Of a DNA stretch of 64,000 nt, positions 1 to 12,150 are shown piece after piece. The stretch comes from Clitoria ternatea (Eukaryota > Streptophyta > Magnoliopsida > Fabales > Fabaceae). The number at the start of each line of letters is the position of its first letter. Position 1 is the first letter of the stretch. The position numbers and the translations under genes were made by a program. The stretch lies in contig CM075673.1 in NCBI GenBank assembly GCA_037962975.1, positions 16,290,001 through 16,354,000 of the forward strand, given 5' to 3'. The notes below the pieces were generated by a model. The model did no database searches. It worked only from the letters and a program-made list of their open reading frames with translations, and had not been told where the DNA came from.

Positions 1-1015
1 TTAGGTTGAAAGTGCATGTTTTTCTTAGCCTTCGTTTGTTTTAATTTCTTCTTTTGTTTTATTTTCTATTGATGTTGTAAACGCTTGCTTTTGATTCTAA
101 TCATGTTTTGTCATTTATGCACTGTTGATATTTTTTTTGCATGATTATTGAACCCTAGGGTAGGTGACTCTATGTTATTTTTCTATATAATTGTTGAACC
201 CTAGGGTAGACGACTTTATTGTTGTTGTTTTATGTTTGTTCACTGTGCAGGATGGGTAAGGTACAAGTATTGAATGCCCTGTCACACACTACACTCACAT
301 TTTGCACATAGTTATAAATGCCGCCCTATACCCGGGCCCCAAATGAAACTTAAGTTAGGAGGGGTTGGTAGTGGAGTCGTTTAGGATGTACTTCCCATCC
401 AGCGATGTAAGAACCCTAACTAGAGTTTGACATTTCATGATGTACGCACCTAGTAGATTCCCCACTATTGTGATCATATCATGATTAGGATCTTGACTCT
501 AGTAACCTTTTAGAAGTCTAGTGCAAACCACCCAATGTGAGGAGTCACTTTTAGACAAGCCATAGGGCCCAGAAAAGACTTTCAGAAAAACCTGGTTTAG
601 GTCACGAAAGGGCAAACTTTGCTTTACCTTGCGCCATTCTTGCTTTCCCTTTTTGAATCCAAATTGATGAACCACCTACCCGTCAAAGGATTACTTTATT
701 TCAAAATAACTCACTTTTTTGGAATGGACTGGTAATCTTTTAACGGATAGGTAGTTTATTATTCATCGTGTACCTCTGAGTCTTAGATTTTCCGAATCGT
801 CAAGGCAAGAAATGAAAAAGTGAAATATAGTTCTATTTCCCTTCAAATGGGGCAATAACAGCGATTGAAAAATCTAGGACCCACATGACTTTTAGTTTGG
901 CACGAGTTTTGCCAACCGTTACTTCCCAAAGCAAAAATGTTTTTCAATAAATCAGTAAGGAAGTAACGGTTTGCCAAAACATGGCTGTAACTGATTTTTC
1001 TATCTTTGTTTTCAT
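1..1015. other. Non-coding leader or LTR-side sequence of the Ogre-like element
   Basis: No convincing coding frame. Two near-identical phrases containing GAACCCTAGGGTAG lie about 40 bases apart near 150-210. Given its place just upstream of ORF1 this is probably 5' untranslated or LTR sequence of the Ogre-like element, but I could not define a PBS or an LTR edge. The minus-strand frame at 843-1076 has no recognisable product. Confidence 0.4.
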
Positions 1016-1055
1016 AGGAAGCTATTTTGGATTTAGCAGATACCTCTGAGCAAGC

Positions 1056-2940
1056 ATGGAAATTAACATGGGACATGACAATTGTGGTACAGATGTGACA
1101 GAATTGAGGAAAATACTACATGTTAAGGCCAAGAAGATTGATACTGGTAGTCTACAGGCAATAGGGAGGAAATTAAACCTGACTCAAAAGATGGCCTTTA
1201 CTAGAAAGTATGGAAAGATTTTAAAGCTCTTAGAAGTTGAAGTGCAAACTGAGGCGATCACAGCCTTGGCATAGTTCTATGACCCACCCCTCAGATATTT
1301 CACATTTAGAGACTTTCAGTTGGCCCCGTCCATAGAGGAATTTGAACAAATATTGGGGATGTCTTTGGAGGGGCAAATTCCCTACCACCATCTCGATCAT
1401 CATGCAACCATCGCTTCAGTCGCCCGCATTTTGAGAATCCACCCTGAGACATTGAAGAATATGCAGATGAATAGAAATCAAATTCCTGGGTTCAGTCAAG
1501 AATTTCTTGAGAAACACATGCAGATCTTGGTAGATAAAGAAGAGTAGGAGACCTTGATGGACACTTTAGCCTTTACCATCTACGAAGTTGTCTTGTTCCC
1601 TAATCTAGAAAACTACGTGGATTATGATGCCATTGTTGTCTTCCTAGCTCACAAACACAAGCTTGAGAATCCTGTCACAGCCCTATTGGCCAATGTGTAC
1701 TGCACCATGGATTTCTGCCATACGCAAGATGGGAAAATGATTATTTGTTGTATACCTGTTCTGTATGTATGGCTCGCGTCTAATGCCTTCCATCAAATTT
1801 ACAAGGCAGAATGTCCTGTTTCTGATCTAAAACTGTGTGAATTGGCAATAAAAAATAGGCGCGAATGGGCCAATCATCTTATAGGGCTCACAGCCGAGAG
1901 GGTCAAATGGTGTCCCTAATGGTTAGAGGTCGAGTCAATCATCTATTGCTGTAGGAGTTATCCAAATGTTCCTCTCATCGGCATACAAGGGTGTATCAAC
2001 TACAATCCTGTTATAGCCAAACGTCAACTGGCTTATCCTTTGCTTGGGCCACCGAATAAAGAGTTGCTCACTCCTCTCATTTTGTACTATACGAAGGGGA
2101 ACCATGTTCTACTATTTAGGATATAGCAAATGCATGGAAAAGAGTTTCCAGGATTGGTAAAGAATTGGGGGCACGAAGCCATACTGTAAAAGAAAAGTAT
2201 CATGAATGGGTCCTGAATAGGGTCTCTATTGTTAAATTACCCTTCAAGAGTCCCTTATAAAGCTGCAAGCGTTCCCACTCGATCACTTATCATGGAAGAC
2301 AAAGCAACCCAGGCTTTGAAGCCCAAGATAAAAGAGTTGACAGCTAAGAATCAAAGGCTAGAAGAAGACCTACTGAAATATCAATAAGAATGCACACTCC
2401 AAAAGAGGGAAAATTTGGAGAATAAGCAGGCCATGGATGAGATTCAGAAAAAATGGAAGATTGAAGAAGACTACAGGGTGAAGCAAGACCAGTGTCTCAA
2501 AGTAGCCAATTCTCAGCTGAAAATAAAAAGCAAGCAACGTCACACTATCTTGGTAGAGAAGCATTTTCTAAAATATGTTGACGCAATCCAAGGAAAATGA
2601 AAGGGAGGCTTTGGTGCAGAAGGAGTTGCTGTAATCCTAAGTCCACAAGTTGGAGCAACAGCTTGACGAGGTAATGAGAGTCTGCGAGCAGGAGATAAAT
2701 GATGAACGGCAGAATGCCATAGATATAGAGCAACATTATCAAGAGGCCACACACCTTTTAGAAGCTGAATTGGCTCGACAAGACGAAATCATTCGTTCAT
2801 AGATGGGTCGCTTTGCCAATCTGGCATATTTAGCCGATGGAGTTCTGGAAGATCTTCCGTCATTACTGAAACATGCCGAAGGGATAGCCAATCCTCTTAC
2901 TACTCCAAAGGAGATTTCAACATTTTCTGAATTATTGTAG
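1056..2940 (+). pseudogene. Ogre-type ORF1 remnant (upstream ORF of unknown function)
   Basis: Ogre elements carry an extra ORF before gag whose function is not established. Here it starts at ATG 1056 (MEINMGHDNCG) and continues through conserved-looking stretches such as FYDPPLRYFTFRDFQLAPS and ENYVDYDAIVVFLAHKH, joined across in-frame stops at about 1272, 1545 and 1917. After about 2290 it becomes a Glu/Lys/Gln-rich coiled-coil region (IKELTAKNQRLEEDLLKYQ) with further stops, fading near 2940. Position, length of roughly 600 codons and the N-terminal pattern fit the family ORF1. It is broken in many places and cannot encode a full protein. Alternative: a plant-mobile-domain-like protein, which I consider less likely because gag follows directly. 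Confidence 0.7.
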
Positions 2941-3300
2941 TGAAAGAATTTGTAAAATGAGGGCTATGATTGCCCAAGCCAGGAACGGCTAAAATGTTGT
3001 AATTAAACCTTTACAGTGACATTGTATCTTTATGGAAGTATGGAATGATGAAGTATTTTTCCTCCATAATTATCTCATGTTAATTTCTGTTTTACTGCTT
3101 TACATAATACTTTTGAACGTGATGTTTTGAGGAACAGTCAGAGGGCACACGCTGAATCCTGAATCGTATCCTGTGTAACATCTTTCTACTTTTTTATTAT
3201 TCCTGTTAACCGCTTATCTTTTTTTTCGCTAACAAATCTCCATGTTCCTTTAGACATTACGGGTAAGCATACTTACAGGACCAAGCTCAGAAAGAAACTC

Positions 3301-5060
3301 ATGGCAGAAATAGAACACGAAAACGAGAGTTTGAGATCCAAGCTCAGTCAACTAAAGGAACAAATGGCCGAGATGACCAAGCTTTTGGAAAAGAGGGTCA
3401 CGGAATGGGGTCCGCCGGTGGTGAAGACACCAGACAACAACCGCCTACCCCGCAACACTCTCCTGGCCAGTTGGAGAACAAGGCCCTAATCCTACGACAC
3501 CTCCCCTCATTGTCCATATTAGAAGGCCGAACCCCATTAAAACCCAACAGCATACCTTCATAGATGTAGATGGAAATGTTATACCCTTCCCATTATATGG
3601 CTTGCCTCCGGGGTATTTTCCTCCTCTCCACGCCAACCCACAAGTAGATCCGAACCATCAAGATTCTCACCCTGTTTAACCAAATATACCACACTGTCCT
3701 AAATTCTGTACGACCCAAGTCCAAACAGAACCCATTCAAGCCTATGTTACGGTGCCTGCCTATGCAACCCAAACCACCACCCGACCACAGATCCCTATAG
3801 ATCCAATGAACCCCTCTTTTATAGCTAAGCATGTCCACCAACCTTATGGGCACATGAACCCTCAAGTTACCACTGGTCCCAGTGGCGCTGCTGCCATTCA
3901 AGAAGGGAGGATAGAGATCCTTAAAAGGAGATTAAGAGAAATGAAAGGAGCGGAAGGTTTCGGGTTGGGAAATACAATGGAACTTTGCTTAATCCCGGAT
4001 GTCATCATTCCTTCTAAATTCAAAGTGCCAGAGTTCGACAAATACCGAGGGCTAACTTGCCCAAAGAACCATCTCACCATGTATTGTCAGAAAATGACAT
4101 CACACGCATCCAACGACCCACTCCTGATCCATTGTTTCCAAGACAGCTTGGCTAGGTCCGCCCTTACTTGGTACACCCACTTCGAACGGTCTTGTATACA
4201 CTACTGGAAGGACCTGGCTGATGCTTTCATGAAGCAATACAAGTAGAACTTGGACATGGCACCAGACAGGGTGCAATTATAAAACATGATGAAGAAAGAG
4301 GCTGAGACATTCAAAGAATACGCACAACGTTAGCGTGAAGTTACCGCACAAGTGGATCCTCCTTTATCGGAAAAAGAAGTAGTTTTTATGTTCATTGACA
4401 CACTCCAATCTCCTTTTTATGATAGGATGATTGGGAGCATTTCATCTTATTTCTCCAATATCGTCACTATTAGAGAAAGAATAGAGAATGGGCTACGAAC
4501 TGGAAAGATTGCCCAAGGCCCATCTAGGGCAGGCATGATGAAAAGACCGACGAAAGGTGAGGGCAGAAGAAGAGATGGAGAAACCAACGCCGTCTCTTAC
4601 GACCAGAAAAGAAACCAAACATGGTCGTTTACCCCTGTCACATTTCCACCAGTCCACCCTTACACACCATACCCATGCATAGCTGCAATCTAAAATCCAA
4701 ACCCACCTCACTTCTGACCATCTGTCATACGACCACCAACACTGCCCCAAGCACCATACCAACCGTCGCAAGTAAACCAACCACCTAATCCAAACTCAAG
4801 AAGGCCGAACAATGATCGTACCTAGATACAGTTCGATCCCATCCCCATGACATATACCGAGCTCTTACCTCACCTTATTAAAAATACTTTGGTAGTGCCT
4901 TATCCTCTAAGACCACTTATGCCACCTTACCCTAGAGGGTATTACCCGAATACGTGATGTGATTACCACGCTGGCGCACCGGGGCATTCCATGAAAAATT
5001 GCTTGGTGCTAAAATTTAAAGTAAGGGATTTGATTAGGGTTGACTGGATAAACTTTTGTG
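3301..5060 (+). pseudogene. Ogre/Tat gag polyprotein remnant
   Basis: Gag would form the element's virus-like particle. A coiled-coil start is seen at 3301 (MAEIEHENESLRSKLSQLKE). The capsid-type core lies around 4010-4490, with KVPEFDKYRGLTCPKNHL, the ALTWYTHFE segment and the PLSEKEVVFMFIDTLQSPFY segment that typify plant Ty3 gag. A CDYHAGAPGHSMKNC zinc-type motif follows at about 4957-5001. Stops at about 3487, 4244 and 4278 and frame changes between 3480 and 3750 break the frame. The gag core is recognised from general plant Ty3/Tat patterns; the capsid boundary is approximate. Confidence 0.75.
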
Positions 5061-5522
5061 AGGGGAGCCCAAATGTGTCTACAAACCCTTTGCCCAACCA
5101 TGGATAGTCGGGGGTCAACGTGGTTAGGGAAGATATAGAGCGCATTACTGAAGTTTCCAATATAAATATGCCTTTGAAAATGATTCACTCCCACTTGCTT
5201 GAAAGGGGTTGATTGAAGGCTCATGGGAGGAGGGGCACGATGATGAGCAATCTGCTAAGAAACAAAGCTTCTGTAAAATCCTTCAAACGCTTATGCATAG
5301 TCATACTGTGGAGGTTTGCAGGCGCCATGAGGGCAAAGTAAACATGATACAAGAACAGCCCAATATACAAGCTCCAAAGCCCCATTCTATAACAAAAATA
5401 TGCCAGCAGCTCCAGCTCCCACCAAGACCGTCATTACGGTACAAGCACCAACCCTGTTTCCTTTTAAAGATTCCCGAGCGGTGCCATAGAAGTATGATAC
5501 AGACGTAGTCGTTACTAGCTCC

Positions 5523-6832
5523 ATGACAAATGATCCTTCACCATCATCTATCACGAATATTGTCGGGGTTGGAGGCATGACCCAGAGTGGGAGAATATAT
5601 GCTCTTCCAGAACCAAAGCTTGATAAGATCAAAGGAGTCAAAGCAGGGAAGAAAGGAACTAATGGCAAAACAAAAAGGGTGGTGATGGATGAAGAAGCCC
5701 AGGAATTTTTAAAGTTCATTCGCTATAGTGAGTATTAGGTGTTGGATCAGTTGAATCACACCCCGACTAAGATTTCTTTGTTATCCCTATTGATGAGTTC
5801 CGAACCACACCGAAACACGTTGATGAAAGTGTTAAGCGAGGCACATTGTCGCTAATAATTATTTGAGCTTCACCGATGATGAGGTACCCGCAGAAAGAAT
5901 AGGGCACAACAAAACCCTTCATATTTCCGTTAAAAGTCGAGACCACATTCTTGCTAAAGTACTTATCGACAATGGGTCATCCCTTAATGTCATGCCGAAA
6001 TCAACATTGGCAAAATTACCTTTCAATGGGACGTATATGAGGCCAAGCTCCATGATAGTGCGAGCCTTTAATGGGACTCGCTGGGAGGTTATGGGGGAAA
6101 TCGAATTGCCGATACAGGTTGGACCATGTACCTTCCAGGTTCTCTTCCATGTCATGGATATCACGCCCGCATATAGTTGTTTGCTAGGCCGACCGTGGAT
6201 CCATTCTACTGGGGTTGTCCTTTCAAATTGCATCAAAAATTGAAGTTCATCATCAATAACAAGTTGGTGATTATTTTAGGGGAAGAGGACCTTCTTATTA
6301 GTAAGCCTGTCACTACCCCATATGTCAAAGCAACGGAGGAGGCTCTTGAAACATCGTTCCAGGCGTTGGAGATAGCTAACACGACGTACATAGGGAAAGG
6401 CATTGCAAAGACATTTTTCCCAGATGTGTCTCTAGCAATAGCAAGAACAATGCTACGTGAGGGGTATGAGCCAGAAAAGGGGCTAGGGCGAGACTTGGAG
6501 GGGAGAATCGAACCCATGTGCCTCCCAGAAAATAAAGACAGATATGACCTGGGATACCGACCCACGGCCGCTGATAGAAAGAGAGTAGATGAAGAAAGGA
6601 GAGAAAGAAGGATTACACGTCTCACCAGTCGAGAACCTAACACCACGGGAATCCCCATCTGTGACCTTTACCTAAGCTTTCGGAATGTAGGCATGATGCC
6701 TCTAAATCTAGTGGCTGCAATCGGAGAGGATCTCGATGCCAATGCTGGGCTAGTGGATGCTAGCAAATCGAACCAAGAGCTGAGTAATTGGGAGACCATG
6801 GAATTCCCCACGACTCTAGATGTTTTATCAAA
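5523..6832 (+). pseudogene. Ogre/Tat protease and G-patch region remnant
   Basis: The aspartic protease segment is open from 5863 to 6243, with the active-site triplet in VLIDNGSSLNVMPKSTLAKL (DNGSS in place of the common DSGAS) and the later CLLGRPWIHSTGVV segment, which mark retropepsins of this lineage. A one-base shift near 6180-6240 moves the continuation to another frame (6177-6836). That frame holds ARTMLREGYEPEKGLGRDLEG, a G-patch-like glycine motif characteristic of Tat/Ogre elements. The frame runs into a stop only after a good splice donor at 6833, consistent with splicing into the RT frame. The lead-in at 5523-5738 is low-complexity linker sequence. Confidence 0.75.
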
Positions 6833-7049
6833 GTAATTTAACAATGTCTTTGTGGCTTGTTGGTCCTTTCGCTATGCCTAAGGCTTTGGGACCCTTTTCT
6901 TTGTAATAAAGGCAAAACTTATTTGCTATTTATTTTATTAATGAACACGTATTGCAATCCAGTATCTCATTTTTTCTCTATATCCCTTCCACTTGACCCT
7001 TTTGCTTGCTTGTTTTCTTTTTCATTCGCTATAATACAATAACATGCAG
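6833..7049 (+). other. Probable retained intron between gag-pro and RT of the Ogre element
   Basis: Ogre elements are known to remove an intron between the gag-pro and RT parts. Here the protease frame ends at AA|GTAATT (donor at 6833) and the RT-side frame resumes after a T-rich tract ending ACATGCAG (acceptor at 7048-7049). The 217 bases between are T-rich and carry stops in all frames. Splicing itself is not demonstrated by the sequence. Confidence 0.6.
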
Positions 7050-8170
7050 ATTCGAAAATGATTTCCTTAAAAGTAGTGAGACTCTGGTTTTGTTTCACGA
7101 CTCTGATCATCTAAACGACTACGCTAATGAAGAAAGTAAGGAAGACTTTGAGCCTTTGCCCGAGTTAGCAAGGTTATTTGAGTAGGAAGATAGGGAAATT
7201 CGGCCCCATCAGGAAAAGGTTGAAACCATTAACCTGGGAGATGAAGGAGAGGTGAAAGAAATCAAAATTGGCATTTCTCTTAACAAGGAGCAAAGAGAAG
7301 AGTTAATCAAATTGCTTAGAGAATTTCGTGATATCTTCACATGGTCATATCAAGATATGCTGAGTTTGGATAATAGTATCATGGAACACAGATTGCCTTT
7401 GAAGCCAGAATGTCCACCAATTAAACAAAAGCTGTGTCAGATGAAACTAGAAATTCTCCTTAAAATTAAGGATGAAGTTAAGAAACAGTGATGTCAGTTT
7501 CCTAGCCGTAGCAAAGTATCCTCAATGGGTGGCGAACATAGTCCCCGTTCCAAAGAAAGACGGGAAAGTAAGGATATGCCTAGACTATCGAGATTTGAAT
7601 CGGGCCAGCCCAAAAGATGATTTTCCTCTCCCATAAATCGATGTCTTAGTTGATAACACGGCTCAGCATTCTATCTTCTCATTCATGGATGGATTTTCAG
7701 GGTACAATCAAATCAAAATGGCGCCTGAACATATGGAAAAAACCATATTTATCACTCTTTAGGGCACCTTCTGCTACAAAGTGATGTCCTTTAGATTAAA
7801 AAATGCTGGGGCAACCTATCAAAGAGCAATGCTAACCCTCTTCCATGACATGATACATAAGGAGATCGAAGTATATATGGATGATATCATTGCTAAATCC
7901 AAACAGAGGAAGGGCACACTATCAATTTGAGAAAGTTCTTCAAACGATTAAGGAAATTCAAGCTCAGGGTAAACCCAGCCAAGTGTACCTTCGGCGCGAG
8001 GTCTGGGAAGCTGCTCGGGTTTATAGTAAGCGAAAAACAGATAGAGGATGATCCCAACAAAGTCAAAGCCATTCTTGAAATGCCTCCGCCCCATACAGAG
8101 AAGGAAGTTCGAGGATTCTTGGGGAGGTTAAACTATATCATCTAATTTATTTCATAAATAACTGCAACCC
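7050..8170 (+). pseudogene. Ogre/Tat reverse transcriptase remnant, truncated
   Basis: Reverse transcriptase copies element RNA into DNA. The N-terminal RT lead (KEQREELIKLLREFRDIFTW) is at about 7273-7335. RT blocks follow: KVRICLDYRDLNRASPKDDF near 7567, FMDGFSGYNQIKMAPE near 7684, and the catalytic YMDDIIAKSK near 7877. The block LLGFIVSEKQIE at about 8010 and VRGFLGRLNYI near 8108 lead into the RNase H connection. Stops interrupt it near 7489, 7634, 7760 and 8143. Coding similarity runs in frame right through ITAT at 8159-8170 and then stops dead at the neighbouring LTR. RNase H and integrase are therefore missing. Confidence 0.85.
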
Positions 8171-11100
8171 AAACCCCCAAATAAAATAGGGGAAAATTTT
8201 TCGCGTCTTTGAAAATATTAATAAATCAAATAATTAAAGTGGTGAAGTATTTTTCACCAAACCCCTGGATCTAAAATAAACCACTCCCATATATGAAGAT
8301 ATGAGAGGGTGAAATCAAAAGATTATTTTTCAATCAGAGTCAGCGGAAGATTCATTCGATTTGTTCATTGGCCAATTGATTTCCAAGAGGAGGAATTTCA
8401 TAAAAATGTGGAAGGTAGTTTATATAGTCTAGAGATCCAAAATATACTCCTCAACACCTTTAAAATAATATTTAAGGAAGAACATGTGCATAGGATTTAA
8501 AACTTCATTTAAAATAATAATTAGAAGCATCAGGTGCCACTCGCTCAAGCGAGAATCAATTCACTTGAGAGAGCCAGCGTAATCACGCTTGGGCGAACGC
8601 TGAGCGACCTTGGGCGAAAGAGAGAAGTAAGCATCAGGGCTCAGCTCGCTTGAGCGAGCCCTGTCTCGCTTGAGCAAGATACAAAAGGAAGCATTGAGCG
8701 AGGCAGCGAGACGCTTGAGCGAGAGGAGGAGTTTGTATCAGGGGTCAATCTCGCTTGAGCGGAACTCCCTTCGCTTGAGCGAGATTGGTCCAGAAACGTT
8801 GGGAACTCACTGGCCAATTTTCGCTTGGGCGAGGCACCACTCGCCTGGGCAAAAATCGTCCAGTATCTAAATCCTTCCCCTTCGCTTGAGCGCTCCCTCC
8901 TCCGCCTGGGCGAAAATTGTCTAGAATCGAAACTCTGATTCTGTGGCAATCTCGCTTGGGCGACATACACTCCCGCTTGAGCAAAAATGGGGCAGAAACG
9001 AATTCCCCATTTCACAACAATCTCGCTTGAGCGAGATTCCCACTCGCTTGAGCGAGTTATGCAGAAACTCAACAGAAACGAAATTTTCCATCCACTTAGC
9101 ACATGAAACCTTAACTCCTTCTATTTTGGCCTTACCTAAGACCTTATCTTACTTCATTATGCATGTACCACTACATACAATACCACAATCTAGAATTACA
9201 TGATTCTTTCATGAAATCAATTACCATCAACATCATCATGCTAACATTAACTCATGCATATAATTTAAATTCATCATCAAACCACATACACTCCCTACAT
9301 ATACCTATATTCCACATCATTCCACAAGCTCCATAATATAACATAAAAACATAGCATCCATTCATTAATCAATACTAAGTATCATGGTCCCTTATTTACA
9401 TCCTTTGGGTCATGAATGAAAATTGGCCTTACACACACATGTCCAATTTTCTCCCATGACCCCCAAAATTATAAACCATTACAAAATTGAGTATATACAC
9501 CTCATATACTCTACCCAACACAGATTTTCATGCCGACCAAGGCGCACACATTCCTACTCATATTTACCTCCTTCAAACTCAGCCTCCAAAATTGTAGGAT
9601 TCAAGTCATACCTATATCAACTTTAAAAATGGCAACGGGGAGGTGAGTAACATAATCCAAATGAACTAAAGTCATACATTATGATGAAATACATGTATAC
9701 TTGCACAATTAGCCATCATTACACCACATCATACATTATACACAATACATCTTATAATTTCAAGTATACATTCACAATATCAATCATTTGGATTGTCAAT
9801 CACACACATAGGGTTAGTATTCAACTCTTTCCCTTTTCAATTCTCATTCATCCGTTGCCACCATGGGCTTTCACCTAGGCATATTTCCAGCTATATGCAA
9901 ATGCTCTTAAAGCTAATGCATATGCACAAGAATTTCTCATCAAACAATGCGGATCCGACTGTGGGAAAAATACAACATTAATTTAATTGTGGGACAAGCA
10001 TAGGTGTGCTACTATGCCCCTACTGCAGTAGAAAAAATTGTGTGCACATATATCTCAATTTATGCATGCTTACATCATCATAATTTTACTGGTACCAAAC
10101 CGCTATCGCCCATCTGTAGCACTAGTCACCCTGTGACTTGCGGATCAACATCGTGGCCTCAACTACCACAAGTGCTACGGGCCCCTCCCGAACACACATC
10201 GAGAGAGCCGTGTCCCGTCGGACACCGAGGTAAACTCGCTCACCAATAGAGCCGCCCGCCCACTGGGCCTGCCACATAGGGTGCCTCGTCACCAACTATG
10301 GACAGCTTCGTGACTTATACACCGAGTCACAGGGGAAAATCACAATACGCTCGTGCACTGAGCCGCCCTCCCACTGGGCCTGCCTAGTGGAACCCCCTAA
10401 TATTCCACATAGACAGCTATAATATGCCATGGATGCAATGCAAATGTAAATCAAGTGCATCCTCACACTATGCATCCTAGATGCCACTCCACAGTCAATC
10501 ATTCCTCACCACCACTTGGTGGATTACAATATTCTCATCATTCTTATCCAATCCCAATTCTCTTTTGAACTTATTCTCATTAATAGTTAGTGGCATACAC
10601 ATTCCATAACTCATACACACATATTTGGGATATTCACATCACAATTCCAATTCACACATGGTTTCAAGCCATCATCACATTTCATCAACATAGTATCATC
10701 GTCACATCACAACATTATCCCAAACATATTGCCACATAACAATCATTATTCTAAATGCATTCAAATCATAACATTATCACATCATCCATTCAACAATCAT
10801 CAAAATAATCATATATACATATTTTCACATCACCAATGGATGAAATCATGCATTTAGAAAAGTTACCCCCTCCTACCTCAAGTGAAGTAGTGATCAACGT
10901 GGTTTGATGGTCCCGCTTCGTCAATGGGGTCACTTCCTACATCACAATACATTACACAATCAATTTTCTATTTACCCATTAAGACTCAAACACTTATACA
11001 TATATCAATAACTTGATGTTTACTTTATTTTAACTCTTAAAACTCCTTTATTCCATTTTATCCACCATAACCACCATGGGTTAGGTGCTACCCATTATTA

Positions 11101-12112
11101 TTATGCACTCTAGAACCAAACCCCTTTCATGGGTTTCTCCATTATTAACCTCTATCAACAAAATACCATCACTAATGACCCTTATGCATCATAACTCACA
11201 TTTATTACCAACAATTAATGTTCATCAACCTCCATTATGCATTTCCCCCAAATTCATGAATTTAGGGTTTCATAAAATTCTAACAACCATCATAAATATT
11301 CTTCTCCTTCCAACCATAAATGTATCCACTTCATTACTCCCCCAAGAAACCTTACTTTCTTAAAACCCAACATAACTCATACATTAAATGCTCTCCTCAA
11401 AACATTTATTCACATGCATGGCTTCCAAAACACATAATACCACATACTCTTAACCAAAACCTTAGCAAAAATGGGTATACTTACCTCAAAACCCAAAAAC
11501 GAAAATGGGTTCTAGGAGGGAGGAGAACACCAACGAAAATAATGAAGAGAAGGAGGAAAAACAGCAGCCCCACAAGCCTCCTTCAAGCTCCCTTCAAACG
11601 AAAATGAGGAGGTATGGAAGATGAGCTCAAGTTGCTATGGTTTTTGGAAGAAGGAAAGGAAGGAGAAATGGAGAAGATGATGAAGAAGAGAAGAAGAAGA
11701 ATGAAGTGTAATGTTTACACCATCAGCAGCGCATACGTGAATAGGAGAAGGAAAATGGGGTTTTTGATTTATTTTAATTCCCATTCATTAAAACTTCATC
11801 GTTTTATAACTAACAGGTTCTCCGTTCGGGCTCAATACATCGTCTGAAAATTATTCTGAATACATATTCAGATTCCCAATAATATTCTCAATAGCCCTGA
11901 CCAATATCATCTCATTCCGAGATACTTGGTCCGATACCCATATCTCAACCGGGCTTAATTTCAGCTTAACCGGTCTCCATAATTCCCTCACAGTCCTCAA
12001 AATTATCAATTTAATTATTCTCAATAGTTTGGGACATTAAATACTCCATATACCAATTTCTAATATTTATTCCGGTAATTAATTCTCTCATTTTAAAATT
12101 TGGGATGTTACA
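8168..12112 (-). repeat. 3' LTR of the chromovirus (left copy)
   Basis: Aligns base for base with 16967-20910. It ends at 12112 with ...GATGTTACA, which on the minus strand is the canonical TGTAACATC LTR start. At 8168 it begins with CCCAAACCCCC; the terminal eight bases present in the other copy (TGAGACGC) are absent and replaced by Ogre coding sequence. Contents from minus-strand 5' to 3': a GAA/TTC-rich tract (about 11500-11710), a duplicated G/C-rich block with repeated CCCACTGGGCCTGCC (about 10100-10400), and the TCGCTTGAGCGA array (8536-9062). The short frames seen in it have no family resemblance. Confidence 0.95.
8536..9062. repeat. Irregular array of the near-palindromic word CTCGCTTGAGCGAG, left LTR
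   Basis: About 17 copies or variants of TCGCTTGAGCGA or TCGCTTGGGCGA, often in both orientations, are separated by 10-60 bases of unrelated sequence. The word is nearly self-complementary (CTCGCT...AGCGAG). Spacing is too irregular for a satellite or a CRISPR array. Apparent frames across it read as runs of SLERNSLRLSE-like or SSEG-like peptides and are artefacts of the repeat. Confidence 0.85.
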
Positions 12113-12129
12113 ATCCACCCCACCAAAAA
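12113..12129 (-). promoter_or_regulatory. Polypurine tract (plus-strand DNA primer) of the chromovirus
   Basis: On the minus strand TTTTTGGTGGGGTGGAT sits immediately upstream of the 3' LTR start TGTAACATC. It is the position and composition expected for the PPT that primes second-strand synthesis. Confidence 0.8.
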
Positions 12130-12150
12130 GAAAATTTCGTCCCCGAAATT

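Larger units (their letters stand above)
1..8170 (+). mobile_element. Ogre/Tat-type Ty3/gypsy retrotransposon, decayed and truncated
   Basis: Remnants follow the Ogre/Tat order on the plus strand: a separate ORF1, gag with coiled coil and CxxH...HxxxxC zinc motif, aspartic protease, G-patch-like stretch, an intron-like gap, then reverse transcriptase. Every part carries in-frame stops or shifts, so nothing here is functional. The 5' LTR boundary is not identified and may lie outside the window. The right end is abrupt: RT/RNase H connection codons remain recognisable through the ACC at 8168-8170, after which the sequence becomes the LTR of another element. The lineage call rests on remembered family protein patterns; the domain order is read directly. 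Confidence 0.85.

Noticed and set aside
8536..9062. CRISPR array
   Set aside because: Plant nuclear DNA, irregular spacing, variable repeats within an LTR and no cas genes.
8641..9102. 153-residue minus-strand frame (and its twin at 17440-17901) as a gene
   Set aside because: It lies across the TCGCTTGAGCGA word array of an LTR. Its Ser/Arg/Ala-rich peptides repeat with the DNA word and several frames are open at once, so it is a composition artefact.
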